Source: Oceanospirillum linum
GTDB taxonomy: Bacteria > Pseudomonadota > Gammaproteobacteria > Pseudomonadales > Halomonadaceae
Assembly: GCF_900182785.1 (NCBI RefSeq)
Contig: NZ_FXTS01000003.1
Coordinates: forward strand, 248,001 to 312,000
Length of the DNA stretch: 64,000 nt
Direction: 5' to 3'
Part shown: in pieces, positions 52,944-62,761 of the stretch
Layout of the letters: each line of letters opens with the position of its first letter
Numbering within the stretch: position 1 is the first letter of the stretch
Translations under genes and position numbers: made by a program
The notes under the pieces: generated by a model
Databases searched by the model: none
What the model saw: the letters and a program-made list of their open reading frames with translations, nothing else
What the model was told of the DNA's origin: nothing

Positions 52944-55862
52944 TCAAGCCGTTTTTGCAGTACTCAGGCGATCTACCAAATAGATAATAGACTGATACGG
53001 AATACCGCTATGCTCACTTAAACCGATCTCACAGGTTCTGCTGTTGGAATAACCTTCATCACAACCGGCTACCGCATCCGGCAGATCCTTCAAGGCTGAA
53101 GCATTCAGCTCCGGCTGAGAAAAACCTTTGTCACCAGCAAAGCCACAACAGGTGATATCCGGTGGCGTAATAACCTCATCGGCACAAGCTTTAGCCAGTG
53201 CGAGAAATTTATCAGCCAGTCCCATTTTGGTGGTGCTGCAGGTAATATGCAGCGCAATACGATCTTTCTTAGCAACAATCGTCAGGCGGGGCAGGACAAA
53301 GTCATAAATAAATTCGACCTGTTCGTACAAGCGCAGACGGCTATCCAGTTTTTCTCGCATTTGCATCAGGCAGGGACTGGTGTCACAAAACACCGGATAT
53401 CGCCCATTGTCGGTTGCGGCCAGCAGAGCCTTATTCAGCTGATCGGCTTTCATATCTGCAGCAGCAAACTGACCTTTACTCTGAAATGGCATACCGCAGC
53501 ACTGATCACCCAGGCGACCAGGGAAGATTACCTCAAAGCCTGCTTTATTCAGTAGGCTTATGGTAACTTCCGGTGTGGATCTGTCTTCACCCTGATGACG
53601 CGCAGCCCCCATAATGCGGGTCGCACAACTGGGCAGATAAACGACCCGGTTATCATCCGTAAGACCTTGCCTTCCCTCTGTTAAGGAAGTCTCAGTCACG
53701 TCCCCCTGCAGACGTTTTTCCGGTTGACTCATCGGCATACGCTTTAAGATGTCATCGATCTTAGGCGAAGCCTTAGGCATGGACGGTGTCCACTGCTGCA
53801 CACGATTTCCGGACACTTTACGTGCCATAGATGTGATCGCCGACATATTCTTACTGCCGACCAAGGTATGCATTCCGTCAGTAACCTTTAGCATGGTACG
53901 GGAGGTGTTGGCAACCGTTTCAAAGTGATCCGCAACCCATTTCGCAGCTCCCGAGTAACCTTTGTTGCGCTCATGGCGAAGGCTACGGGTGAGATCTCCG
54001 GTGTTAATACTAACCGGACAATTCATCTCACAAAGCCCACAAGCCGCGCAGGTATCAATGCCCTGGTAGTCGTACTCACTAACCAACGCTTTCAGACGAT
54101 CGGCTTCCTGCTGACTCCCTTGCCCCTGGTCAGCGGTATCTTCAAGGCGATTAATTTCTCTCCAGATCACGATGCGCTGACGGGGTGTCAGACTGAGATT
54201 TCGGGACGGGCAGGAGGACTCACAGAAGCCGCACTCGATACACTTATCGATCAGGGAGTCCGCCGGAGGCAGAGGTTTGAGGTTTTCAAGATGCAGATTC
54301 GGATTGCGGGTCAGAATCACATCAGGATTCAGCAGATGATCCGGGTCAAACAGTGCCTTGAGCTGCCACATCAGATCATAAGCATCTCTACCCCATTCAA
54401 GCTCTACATAGGGCGCCATATTGCGGCCGGTGCCATGTTCCGCTTTTAGTGACCCCTTATACTTCACCGCCACCAGATTCGCCACATCATCCATCAGTTG
54501 CTGATAGCGAGTGATCTCTTCCGGGTCATCAAACCCCTGGGTAAAGACGAAGTGCAGATTACCTTCCAGCGCGTGACCAAACAGCAGCGCTTCATCGTAG
54601 CCGTATTTGCGGAACACCTGCTGCAGCTCCAGCACACCTTCCGCCAGCTGCTCAATGGGAAAAGCAACATCTTCGATAATCACCGTAGTACCGGTCATCC
54701 GTACAGCGCCCACTGCAGGAAAAAGTCCCTTACGGATCTTCCAGTAGAGGTCATAAGTGGCGCTGTCTTCGGTAAACCCGATAGGCGCAACGGTTTCAAT
54801 ATCGCCAATCGCAGCCGTCACTTGCGCCAGTTTCTGCTCCAGCTCCTCACGCTCACTGGCTCGGACATCCACCAGAAGGGCTGCGGCATTATCTCCCAGC
54901 GTTTTCAGAATCTCCGGCATACCGGGCTTATCTTCCACAGCCCGAAGGCCAGCACGGTCAATCAACTCAACCGCAGCCACCGGCGTTGGCTTCATCGCGG
55001 TTACCGCACGACAGGTGGACTCCATATCCGGAAAGAAGATCATCGCAGCGGCTTTCAGAGGATGTTCGATCACCGTGCGGTAGGTCACTTCGCTGATAAA
55101 GCCCAAAGTACCTTCAGAGCCGATCATCAGGTGCTTCAGAATATCAAAGGGATCACTGTAATCCACCAGCGAATTCAGACTATAGCCCGTGGTGTTCTTC
55201 AGTCGGTATTTATGGCGGATCAGGTCAGCCAGTTGCTGATTATCACGGGTTTTTTCCCCCAATGTTTTCAATTCAGCCAACAGGCCGGCATGACTTTGCT
55301 CAAAAGCTTTACGGCTAGCCTCATCGGCGGTATCCAATAACGTACCATCCGCCAGAATGACCCGCATATGTTCAACTGTATTATAGCTGTTCTGGGCGGT
55401 GCCACAGCACATGCCGCTGGCGTTATTAGCAGCAATACCACCGATCATAGCCGCATTAATAGACGCCGGATCAGGGCCGATTTTTCTCTGATAGGGTGCT
55501 AATAACTGGTTCGCTTTTCCACCGATAACACCGGGCTGCAGGGAAACCGAGTCACCCTGGTCATGAATATGATAACCGCGCCAGTTACTGCTCAGCTGAA
55601 CCAGCACCGAGTCGGTCACCGCCTGACCGGACAGGCTGGTTCCGGCGGCACGAAAGGTCACCGGCAACTGACGGGCGGCCGTCGCTTTCAGTACTGAAAT
55701 CACCTCCTGCTCACTATCAACCCGCACCACTAACTGGGGGACCAGCCGGTAAAAACTGGCATCGGTACCATAAGCCAGTGTGCGCAATTCGTCATGGATC
55801 AGACGCTCCTGACTGATAAACCCGCTCAGTTCGTTATACAGCTCTTGATAGGCTTGCTTCAT
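52944..55862 (-). CDS. dld: D-lactate dehydrogenase, fused FAD-linked oxidase and Fe-S domains
   Basis: The 972-residue protein joins a PCMH-type FAD-binding oxidase (TFRAAGTSLSGQ, GPDPASINAAMIGGIAANNASGM) to a C-terminal ferredoxin and CCG region. Two 4Fe-4S motifs are visible, CIECGFCESSCP and CAACGLCEMNCP, and a late CCGFAGDKG segment is of the CCG heterodisulfide-reductase type. This layout is that of respiratory Dld-II type D-lactate dehydrogenases. The reaction is D-lactate to pyruvate with electrons to quinone. It is the last gene of the lactate run, 81 bp after lutC. Confidence 0.93.
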   Translation of the reverse strand: MKQAYQELYNELSGFISQERLIHDELRTLAYGTDASFYRLVPQLVVRVDSEQEVISVLKATAARQLPVTFRAAGTSLSGQAVTDSVLVQLSSNWRGYHIHDQGDSVSLQPGVIGGKANQLLAPYQRKIGPDPASINAAMIGGIAANNASGMCCGTAQNSYNTVEHMRVILADGTLLDTADEASRKAFEQSHAGLLAELKTLGEKTRDNQQLADLIRHKYRLKNTTGYSLNSLVDYSDPFDILKHLMIGSEGTLGFISEVTYRTVIEHPLKAAAMIFFPDMESTCRAVTAMKPTPVAAVELIDRAGLRAVEDKPGMPEILKTLGDNAAALLVDVRASEREELEQKLAQVTAAIGDIETVAPIGFTEDSATYDLYWKIRKGLFPAVGAVRMTGTTVIIEDVAFPIEQLAEGVLELQQVFRKYGYDEALLFGHALEGNLHFVFTQGFDDPEEITRYQQLMDDVANLVAVKYKGSLKAEHGTGRNMAPYVELEWGRDAYDLMWQLKALFDPDHLLNPDVILTRNPNLHLENLKPLPPADSLIDKCIECGFCESSCPSRNLSLTPRQRIVIWREINRLEDTADQGQGSQQEADRLKALVSEYDYQGIDTCAACGLCEMNCPVSINTGDLTRSLRHERNKGYSGAAKWVADHFETVANTSRTMLKVTDGMHTLVGSKNMSAITSMARKVSGNRVQQWTPSMPKASPKIDDILKRMPMSQPEKRLQGDVTETSLTEGRQGLTDDNRVVYLPSCATRIMGAARHQGEDRSTPEVTISLLNKAGFEVIFPGRLGDQCCGMPFQSKGQFAAADMKADQLNKALLAATDNGRYPVFCDTSPCLMQMREKLDSRLRLYEQVEFIYDFVLPRLTIVAKKDRIALHITCSTTKMGLADKFLALAKACADEVITPPDITCCGFAGDKGFSQPELNASALKDLPDAVAGCDEGYSNSRTCEIGLSEHSGIPYQSIIYLVDRLSTAKTA

Positions 55863-55943
55863 TGTGATTTCACCCTACATCAATAATCATGACCGCTGAT
55901 GGCATGTTTCAACGTTGTTCTAATTCCGGTCTTTCAGGCTCGG

Positions 55944-56600
55944 TTACTGGCGCACCAGTACGACCAGTTCTTTCGGGCCATGTACGCCATAGGCCAAGGT
56001 TTGTTCAATATCGGCGGTCTTGGATGGGCCGGAGATCAGCAGCGCATTGGTTGGCATCCCTACAGATACCCAATCTTCTGACATGATCACCTCATGGAAG
56101 GTGTTTTTCAGCTGGCTGGCATCGACCACAGCGAAATGGATCGGTGGCACCAGTGTCATCAGGCGGGGCTGGTCATTGTCTGGCCAAAGCACCAAAGTGC
56201 CGGTCTCGGCAATAGCACTACGCACATCGGTAATCGCAGCATCAACACCGGAGAACAGCTCCGCTTTCCAGCCTTCAATGGGCTGGTCATAGGCCAGCAG
56301 CTCCACATCACCATCCGCAAGAGCTTCCCGGGTATCAACGCCCACCTGAGCTTTCAGAGGAGTAAGCAGGTTTTTTACCTGCTTCTCAGCTAACAGCTCT
56401 TTCAGTTTTTCCAGCCAGTTGTCTTTACTAACCCGATGCACTTCCCCATGCACCGATTCGATCTTTTGCTGAAAGAGGTCCAGCTTTTCACTGTCACTCC
56501 ACTGCTTCTCCGTTACTACGGAAAAGTCACTGACAGGAGCAGTCAAAGCGCCATCACGGCGATGACGCAGACGATTTAAAATAGCATCACGGGCGCTCAT
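55944..56600 (-). CDS. lutC: L-lactate utilisation protein LutC/LldG
   Basis: The LUD-domain protein of 218 residues starts at ATG 56600, sharing a base with the lutB stop (TGATG coupling); a GTG at 56603 is the alternative. It contains the conserved IAETGTLVLWP stretch and a C-terminal GVHGPKELVVLVRQ. With LutA and LutB it forms the iron-sulfur L-lactate dehydrogenase complex; LutC's own role is not well defined. Confidence 0.95.
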   Translation of the reverse strand: MSARDAILNRLRHRRDGALTAPVSDFSVVTEKQWSDSEKLDLFQQKIESVHGEVHRVSKDNWLEKLKELLAEKQVKNLLTPLKAQVGVDTREALADGDVELLAYDQPIEGWKAELFSGVDAAITDVRSAIAETGTLVLWPDNDQPRLMTLVPPIHFAVVDASQLKNTFHEVIMSEDWVSVGMPTNALLISGPSKTADIEQTLAYGVHGPKELVVLVRQ

Positions 56601-58099
56601 CACAGATCTCCAGCGTTTTCTCGTTGATTGTTGTCCGAAGCCTGTACCTGCTGACGGGTCTTCATCTGCTGATGCAGTGTCGTTTTCGCCAGCTTGGGCA
56701 TGGTGCGACAGCTCATCCAGGCGCCCATACCTTTACTTAACAGCGCATCCGGCAACAAACCCCACAGAACCGTGGCAAGGCCTGTTCCAGAACGGTACAG
56801 CCCCCCATGCTTATGCATTTTCGCCCAGCCTTTCCAGATCAGTGGCTCCATTCCTTTACGCTTAGCGCCACGCCCTTTTACAACGGAATTGTCGTGACGG
56901 TGATCCCCCGCCACAGATTCTTCACGCAGCCGCACCAGCAACTTAGGTATCGGAATTTTCACCGGACAGACTTCACCACAGGCCCCGCAGAGAGAAGACG
57001 CGCTGGGCAGATCTTTGGCATCATCCAGCCCGGCCAGATGGGGCATCAGGATTTTGCCGATCGGCCCCGGATAGGTATAGCCATAAGCATGCCCACCAAT
57101 GCGGGTATAAACAGGGCAATGATTCATGCAGGCACCGCAGCGGATACAGCGCAAAGTATCTAACAGCTCATCATCCTGATAGATATTGGAGCGGCCACCA
57201 TCCACCAGTACCAGATGCACCTCCTCCGGCCCATCCAGCTCACCCTCTTTGCGCGGGCTTGAGATCATATTAAAGTAGGTGGTGATATGCTGACCGGTAG
57301 CCGAACGGGTCAAAAGTGACAGCAGAGGCGCCACATCCTCCAGGTTCTCCACCACTTTCTCGATACCAGTCACGGCAATATGTACCGGCGGAACCGTCGT
57401 GGTCAGACGGCCGTTACCTTCGTTTTCCACCAGACACAGGGTGCCGGTTTCCGCCACCGCAAAGTTAACACCGGAAACACCCACATCAGCTTTTTCAAAG
57501 CGCTCCCGTAACTGCTGCCGGGCTTCTGCTGTCAGGTACTCCACATCACGGGATTTTTGGGTGCCGGTTTTCTCATGCAGCAGATCGGAGATCTGCTCCG
57601 TGTTCTTGTGAATCGCTGGCATAATAATATGCGACGGCGTCTCTTCCGCCAGCTGAACGATATATTCGCCCAGATCAGATTCCAGCGCTTCGATACCATG
57701 CTCTTCAAGGTAGTGGTTCAGCTCCATCTCTTCGCTGACCATAGACTTACCTTTGATAACGCTTTTAGCATTTTTTCCGTTGCAGATATCGAGAATAATT
57801 TTGCAGGCTTCATCGCCGTTTTCCGCCCAGTGCACCTTCACACCCTGGGCGATCAGGTTAGCTTCCAGCTTTTCCAGCAGCTCCGGCAATTTGGATAACG
57901 CACGCAGGCGGATTGCGGCGGCTAACTCACGGGTTCGTTCCAGCTCCTCATCCGATGGAAACGCCTGCTGGCGTTTCTCCATCAGACCATCCATCGCTTT
58001 ACGGAAGTTGGCCCGGATCTGCGGATTGGTAATGGCGTCATGCACTCTGGGATGAAACTCCCCGACACCATTTTGCTGAGGTGAGGCATTATGACCCAT
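56600..58099 (-). CDS. lutB: L-lactate utilisation iron-sulfur protein LutB/LldF
   Basis: The start at ATG 58099 (GGAG eight bases before it) is preferred over one 12 codons upstream, giving about 499 residues with an 11-bp overlap onto lutA. The LUD part has GKSMVSEEMELNHYL and VAETGTLCLVENEGNGR. Two 4Fe-4S clusters follow, CIRCGACMNHCPVY and CGACGEVCPVKIPIP. It conveys electrons in the LutABC L-lactate dehydrogenase complex at the membrane. Confidence 0.96.
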   Translation of the reverse strand: MGHNASPQQNGVGEFHPRVHDAITNPQIRANFRKAMDGLMEKRQQAFPSDEELERTRELAAAIRLRALSKLPELLEKLEANLIAQGVKVHWAENGDEACKIILDICNGKNAKSVIKGKSMVSEEMELNHYLEEHGIEALESDLGEYIVQLAEETPSHIIMPAIHKNTEQISDLLHEKTGTQKSRDVEYLTAEARQQLRERFEKADVGVSGVNFAVAETGTLCLVENEGNGRLTTTVPPVHIAVTGIEKVVENLEDVAPLLSLLTRSATGQHITTYFNMISSPRKEGELDGPEEVHLVLVDGGRSNIYQDDELLDTLRCIRCGACMNHCPVYTRIGGHAYGYTYPGPIGKILMPHLAGLDDAKDLPSASSLCGACGEVCPVKIPIPKLLVRLREESVAGDHRHDNSVVKGRGAKRKGMEPLIWKGWAKMHKHGGLYRSGTGLATVLWGLLPDALLSKGMGAWMSCRTMPKLAKTTLHQQMKTRQQVQASDNNQRENAGDL

Positions 58100-58865
58100 G
58101 GCAGCGTCTCCAAAGAAAACTGGCGATATGTTCACCTTTAAAATGGCTATCCTGGCCTTGGTTTTCCATCTGCTCTGCAGCGCCGGTAATATTCATCATA
58201 CAACCACAGTCACTGGTGATCAGGGTATCGGCACCGGTGGCAGCAATCGCTGCAACTTTATCGGTCACCATCGCTTCGGATATTTCAGGATGCCGAACCG
58301 AAAACGCGCCGCCAAACCCGCAACACTCCTTTATCCGTTCCTGCTCAACCACTTCAACATGGGCCATTTTCCCCAGCAGCGACGGACCGACATCGCCCAA
58401 ACCCATCTCACGACGGGCGCTGCAGGAGGTATGCATGGCAACCCTGACCGGCTCGCCTTTATCTTCAATCTGCATATGACAGACATGCAGTAAAAATTCC
58501 GTCAGCTCATAAATACGACCCGAAATTTCCCGCGCCAGCGCCTCTTCAGGATAGCCCGCAAACAGTTCAGGATAATGTTCCCGCATCATGCCGGCACAGG
58601 AGCCGGACGGCAGTACGATCAGATAGTCCTCAGGAAACAACGCCAACTGAGCCGCTGCGACTTCACGGGCCTGGTCGTGATAACCCGAAGTATAAGCGGG
58701 CTGACCACAACAGGTCTGATCCTGAGGAAAAATAACCTCGATGCCTTCACGCTCTAACAACTGGATACCGGCCATGCCAGCATCAGGATAGAAAAGATCC
58801 ACCAGACAAGTGCCAAAGAAGTAAACCTTCTTAGGTTTTGGGGGATAAAGCTTAATACTGCTCAT
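58089..58865 (-). CDS. lutA: L-lactate utilisation protein LutA/LldE
   Basis: The 258-residue protein has two CCG domains (cysteine-rich, heterodisulfide-reductase type): the first with FFGTCLVDLFYP and QTCCGQPAY, the second with HTSCSARREMG and ECCGFGGAFSV. It belongs to the LutABC complex that oxidises L-lactate to pyruvate. It overlaps lutB. The 237 bp upstream show no clear operator, so it may be read from the dctPQM transcript. Confidence 0.95.
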   Translation of the reverse strand: MSSIKLYPPKPKKVYFFGTCLVDLFYPDAGMAGIQLLEREGIEVIFPQDQTCCGQPAYTSGYHDQAREVAAAQLALFPEDYLIVLPSGSCAGMMREHYPELFAGYPEEALAREISGRIYELTEFLLHVCHMQIEDKGEPVRVAMHTSCSARREMGLGDVGPSLLGKMAHVEVVEQERIKECCGFGGAFSVRHPEISEAMVTDKVAAIAATGADTLITSDCGCMMNITGAAEQMENQGQDSHFKGEHIASFLWRRCHGS

Positions 58866-59102
58866 CGCTAAATCACTCGTATTATTAAGCCCTGCCGGAG
58901 CAGTGCTATTTATGTCGTAGCATCCTGGTAAGTCAGGCCGTTTAGCATTCGGGATGCCGGCACTGTGTCCTTGAGGTTATATTTCTGTCAGGTTTATCCC
59001 ACTGACCAGGGCGGTAAGCACTAAACATACTGTAGATAAAGAGATGTTTAATGCCTCAGGCAGCCTGCCCCAGGCGGGAACAGGCTTTAATCACTCTACT
59101 GC

Positions 59103-60488
59103 TTAACCGTATGCCATAGCTGGGAGCCAGAGCACCAGCTCAGGCCAGGCAACAATAATTGCCAGTGCCAGCAGCTGAATCATGATGAAAGGTACAACGC
59201 CTTTGTAGATATCAGACAGTTTTACATCCGGAGGGCAAACACCTTTCAGGTAGAAGATAGAGAAGCCCACCGGCGGCGTCAGGAAAGATGTCTGCAAGGC
59301 CATCGCCACTAACATCACAAACCAAACCAGCTCAGGATTATCCACAACGCCGTAACCATCAATATCCAGGCCCAGGGCAGAGATCACAGGAGCAAGCAAA
59401 GGTAACGCAATCAGGGTGATTTCGATCCAGTCCAAAAAGAACCCCAGCAGGAAGATGATCGCCAATACACAGGCAATAATGCCGTAAGTGCCAAATGGCA
59501 GACTCGTCAGCCAATGCTCAATCAACTCATCACCACCCAGCTCACGCAGTACCAGAGCAAAACAGGTCGCGCCAAGAAATACGGCAAAAATGTAAGCTGT
59601 GGTGTTATACGATCCCTGCGCAACTTCTTTAAAAACTTTCAGGCTCAGTTTTTTGTTATGCCAGGCCAACAAAGTTGCCCCCAGCGCACCAACACCGGAC
59701 GCTTCCGTCGCGGTCGCAATACCGGCAAAGATAGAACCCAGTACCGCAACAATCAGGGCAACCGGTGGCAGAATACTTTTGAACACCGCAAGGATCATCT
59801 TCATCTCAACCGGCTTGGCATCTGCCGGTAGCGGTGCAGCAGAGGGTTTAAATACACCGACCGCCAGAATAAAGACCACGTACATAAAGCCCAGCATCAG
59901 CCCCGGAATCACTGCTCCCATGAACAGATCGCCCACAGACAGCGCCAGCTGATCCGCCATAATCACCAGCATGATAGAGGGTGGAATAAGAATACCCAGC
60001 GTACCGGCAGACGCGATGGTGCCTAGCGCCAACGGTTTGGAGTATTTCTGCTCCAGCATCGCGGGTAGTGACATCAGCCCCAGCAGTACAACAGACGCGC
60101 CGACAATACCGGTGGAAGCCGCCAGAATAATACCAATCAAAGTCACCGTGATCGCTAAGCCACCACGGACACGGCCAAACAACTGCTGAATCGAATTCAT
60201 CAGTTTTTCCGCCACACCGGAGCGATCCAGCATGATACCCATAAAGATAAACATAGGCAGGGCCACCATGACCCAGTTATCCATGATCTTATATATTCGG
60301 TTCACCACCAGGCTCAGGGTGAGCATATCCAGCCCGGTAAAGGTGTCCAGATAGATATCCGACAGGTAACCGATAAAGGCAAACGCTACGCCAACGCCGC
60401 CCAGAACAAATGCCACCGGAAAACCGGTGAACAGCAACGCGATGAAGCTAAGGAACATCGCGATGACAAGAATCTCATTTACTTCCAT
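59103..60488 (-). CDS. dctM: TRAP transporter large permease, DctM type
   Basis: The 461-residue membrane protein has the twelve-helix DctM pattern. Characteristic stretches are FTGFPVAFVLGGVGV, the GIVGASVVLLGLMSLPAML loop, the SAGTLGILIPPSIMLVI motif and a late FLTPPVGFSIFY repeat. It couples substrate import to sodium. The dctQ stop is 12 bp upstream. It is probably transcribed with lutABC and dld. Confidence 0.97.
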   Translation of the reverse strand: MEVNEILVIAMFLSFIALLFTGFPVAFVLGGVGVAFAFIGYLSDIYLDTFTGLDMLTLSLVVNRIYKIMDNWVMVALPMFIFMGIMLDRSGVAEKLMNSIQQLFGRVRGGLAITVTLIGIILAASTGIVGASVVLLGLMSLPAMLEQKYSKPLALGTIASAGTLGILIPPSIMLVIMADQLALSVGDLFMGAVIPGLMLGFMYVVFILAVGVFKPSAAPLPADAKPVEMKMILAVFKSILPPVALIVAVLGSIFAGIATATEASGVGALGATLLAWHNKKLSLKVFKEVAQGSYNTTAYIFAVFLGATCFALVLRELGGDELIEHWLTSLPFGTYGIIACVLAIIFLLGFFLDWIEITLIALPLLAPVISALGLDIDGYGVVDNPELVWFVMLVAMALQTSFLTPPVGFSIFYLKGVCPPDVKLSDIYKGVVPFIMIQLLALAIIVAWPELVLWLPAMAYG

Positions 60489-60500
60489 CTGACGAACCCC

Positions 60501-61031
60501 TTATTCACCTTTTATCAGACCAACCACATCACGCATCAGACGTGACAGACCAGCCAGAAACAACAAACCAAAACTCAGCGGAATAACCGATTTAATCAAC
60601 CAGCGATAGGGTAATCCCGTCGGAGATGCTGAGCTTTCATTGATTCGCCAGGAGTCATAAACAAACGGCAGACTGGAGTCGAACACAACATAGATAAAGG
60701 GAAACATCAGAAACAGAATGCCAAAAATTTCCCATAAGTGTTGCGCTCGACGACTTAGCCGCGCGTGGAAAAGATCAACTCGAATATGAGAATTAGTCAC
60801 TTGAGCATACGAGATACCAAACATCACACCAACGGCATAGAGGTGCCACTGCAGCTCCTCCAGTACAACAAGACCATGATTAAAGCCATAGCGCAGAACA
60901 ACCTGCACAATAATGACCGCCATAAGCACGACATAAGCCCAAGCGAAAACTTTACCTGCTGACAGGACTATTTTGTCCAGAAAATCAGCCAGAGGCACAT
61001 TTACCTTGGGAGAGGACGTTGTGTGAGACAC
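60501..61031 (-). CDS. dctQ: TRAP transporter small permease, DctQ type
   Basis: Four membrane helices with the MFGISYAQVTNSHIRVD segment and a YDSWRINESSASPTGLPYRW stretch mark a DctQ protein. GTG 61031 is seven bases after AGGAG and is preferred to GTG 61037, which lies only one base from it; the product is about 176 residues. The protein bridges DctP and DctM. A hairpin separates it from dctP. Confidence 0.94.
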   Translation of the reverse strand: MSHTTSSPKVNVPLADFLDKIVLSAGKVFAWAYVVLMAVIIVQVVLRYGFNHGLVVLEELQWHLYAVGVMFGISYAQVTNSHIRVDLFHARLSRRAQHLWEIFGILFLMFPFIYVVFDSSLPFVYDSWRINESSASPTGLPYRWLIKSVIPLSFGLLFLAGLSRLMRDVVGLIKGE

Positions 61032-61179
61032 AGCCACGCTCCTGAAAACATCTTTGGGGGATTGATGGCACTAATAATAAGGCCGGATTTGATTAACCTC
61101 TTGCCGGTAAAACCGACAGGCAAGGTGCTTTTATTCAATCACAGGACAGATTACTAAGCACTTCCCCTTATTGGGTTAA

Positions 61180-61205
61180 GGCACCAGAGGTGAACCTCTG
61201 ATGCC
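61180..61205 (-). other. hairpin between dctP and dctQ
   Basis: GGCACCAGAGGT and ACCTCTGATGCC pair with one mismatch, with no U-run after it. It is placed where it could stabilise dctP mRNA or partly terminate, giving more binding protein than permease. Confidence 0.6.
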
Positions 61206-61253
61206 TCAGCGCTTCAGGCATCAACACAATGGTGCTGAGCCTGACTCATCAGG

Positions 61254-62327
61254 TTACTTCTGGCGCGGCAGGTAACCGTTACTACCCCATAGTTTGTAGT
61301 CTTCACGGAAACCATTCAGGTCATCCCACACCTTTTTGAAAAAAGCATCATCTGCTGCTTCTTCCTTAGCAACATCAACCCATGCTGTCCGGAAAGCCTC
61401 CAGCATAGTGTCGTTCCATTTCATGATTTTCACGTTGTTCTTCTCGACGTTCTCTTTCATCACGGCAAATTGCTTCGCCTCACCTTCTGCAAAGGAGTCA
61501 GCCATAGATGCCTTACACACCTGATTCATAACAGCCTGCTGGGACTCTGACATCTGATTCCAGGTGTCCTTATTCAGCAGCAGCTCAAATATCGTCGACT
61601 GCTGATGCCAGCCTGGGAAGTAGTTATATTTAGCAATTTTGTGGAAGCCTACACGGGTATCAACAGCGGGCATGGAAAACTCTGTGGCATCAATTGCGCC
61701 TTTTTCCAGCGCCGGAAAAATTTCTGAACCGGGCAGCAATGACGTAGAAACACCCAGTTTTTCCATCACTTTGGCACCCAGGCCAAAGAAGCGCATACGC
61801 AGACCCTGTAGGTCTTCCGGCTTTTCAATCGGCTTCGCAAACCAACCAGATGTTTCCGGTGGATTAATCGCACAAGGCAGGACTTTCACGTTATAGCCCG
61901 CCTGGTCATACATCTCCTGATACAGTTTCAAACCGTTACCGTAGTACATCCAAGCCATATACTCACCAGCATCAGGGCCGAAAGGAACTGCTGAAAAGAT
62001 TGGAGAAGCAGGGATCTTACCCGCCCAGTAACCAGCCGTTGTATAGCCTGCATTAATTTTACCGCGGGAAACCGCATCCAGAATTTCAAATGGAGCCACC
62101 AGCTTGCCCGGCTCATAGACTTTCATACGAATACTGTTATTGGAAACCAACTTCACTTGCTCAGCCACTTTAGGAATAGGTGAGCCAAGACCCGGCAGAC
62201 TGGTAGCAAATGCCACCGGCACCTTCAGAAGAATTTTTTTATCAGCAGCCTGAGCGTCCAGCGCAATACCTGCCAGAGCAACAGAGACGGAAGCAGCTGT
62301 CAGGGTGGTTTTCATTATTTTTTTCAT
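61254..62327 (-). CDS. dctP: TRAP transporter substrate-binding protein, DctP/TakP type
   Basis: A signal peptide (MKKIMKTTLTAASVSVAL, cut near AQAAD) precedes a 330-residue periplasmic binding protein. The stretch GLRMRFFGLGAKVMEKLG carries the conserved arginine for the substrate carboxylate, and ALEKGAIDATEFSMP and KYNYFPGWHQQ follow the TakP/lactate-binding group pattern. Those proteins bind 2-oxo or 2-hydroxy acids with a metal. Neighbouring lactate oxidation genes make lactate the likely ligand; pyruvate is an alternative. Confidence 0.93.
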   Translation of the reverse strand: MKKIMKTTLTAASVSVALAGIALDAQAADKKILLKVPVAFATSLPGLGSPIPKVAEQVKLVSNNSIRMKVYEPGKLVAPFEILDAVSRGKINAGYTTAGYWAGKIPASPIFSAVPFGPDAGEYMAWMYYGNGLKLYQEMYDQAGYNVKVLPCAINPPETSGWFAKPIEKPEDLQGLRMRFFGLGAKVMEKLGVSTSLLPGSEIFPALEKGAIDATEFSMPAVDTRVGFHKIAKYNYFPGWHQQSTIFELLLNKDTWNQMSESQQAVMNQVCKASMADSFAEGEAKQFAVMKENVEKNNVKIMKWNDTMLEAFRTAWVDVAKEEAADDAFFKKVWDDLNGFREDYKLWGSNGYLPRQK

Positions 62328-62453
62328 GATCGATTCCCGAGCGTTTGGATTTGTTTATTGTTATTCAGTCACCGGAATACTCTGCCCTGCCTATAACAGC
62401 AATCTAAGCTATTACAGCCAAGCACATGTTTCCGATAAATCCTCAACAGAATC

Positions 62454-62472
62454 AAATTGGTCAAACCAATTT
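62454..62472. promoter_or_regulatory. LldR/PdhR-type operator, dctP side
   Basis: AAATTGGTCAAACCAATTT is a perfect palindrome of 8-bp arms around CAA. It fits the AATTGGTNNNACCAATT pattern known for LldR, PdhR and related FadR-group GntR regulators. A TTGACC -35-like box for minus-strand dctP overlaps it, so binding would block that promoter. Confidence 0.85.
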
Positions 62473-62719
62473 ACAAGACTCTGACAGCAAAGATAGAGAC
62501 CTTCTCTGCCTCTTGTCAAATATCTTTGCACCACAATACAACCCATACCATCTGTTTTGCCCTGCAATGGTGCTAAAAGAAAGAAAAAAACAAAAATATT
62601 CACCAGCACAGCTTCCAAATAGGCCTTATTAATACTTAATAACGACGACATACAGAAATATTCTCTTTTTTGACAATCCTGATCAGTAATGGGCTCTGTA
62701 GCCAGTACAAACACCACAT

Positions 62720-62748
62720 TTGACAGTTCTTGAGATTATAACTAGCAT
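62720..62748 (+). promoter_or_regulatory. sigma-70 promoter of the GntR regulator
   Basis: TTGACA (62720-62725) is a perfect -35. It is followed 17 bp later by TAGCAT (62743-62748), a four-of-six -10 match. The start would fall near 62755, inside the operator that follows. Confidence 0.65.
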
Positions 62749-62761
62749 TGGTATTACCAAT
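62747..62761. promoter_or_regulatory. LldR/PdhR-type operator, regulator side
   Basis: ATTGGTATTACCAAT is a perfect palindrome with a 3-nt centre and overlaps the -10 and start of the gntR promoter. It implies autorepression. Its partner operator lies 290 bp away on the dctP side. Confidence 0.85.

Noticed and set aside
62412..62717. 101-codon minus-strand frame in the dctP-gntR control region
   Set aside because: It covers an operator in the control region and has no family features.
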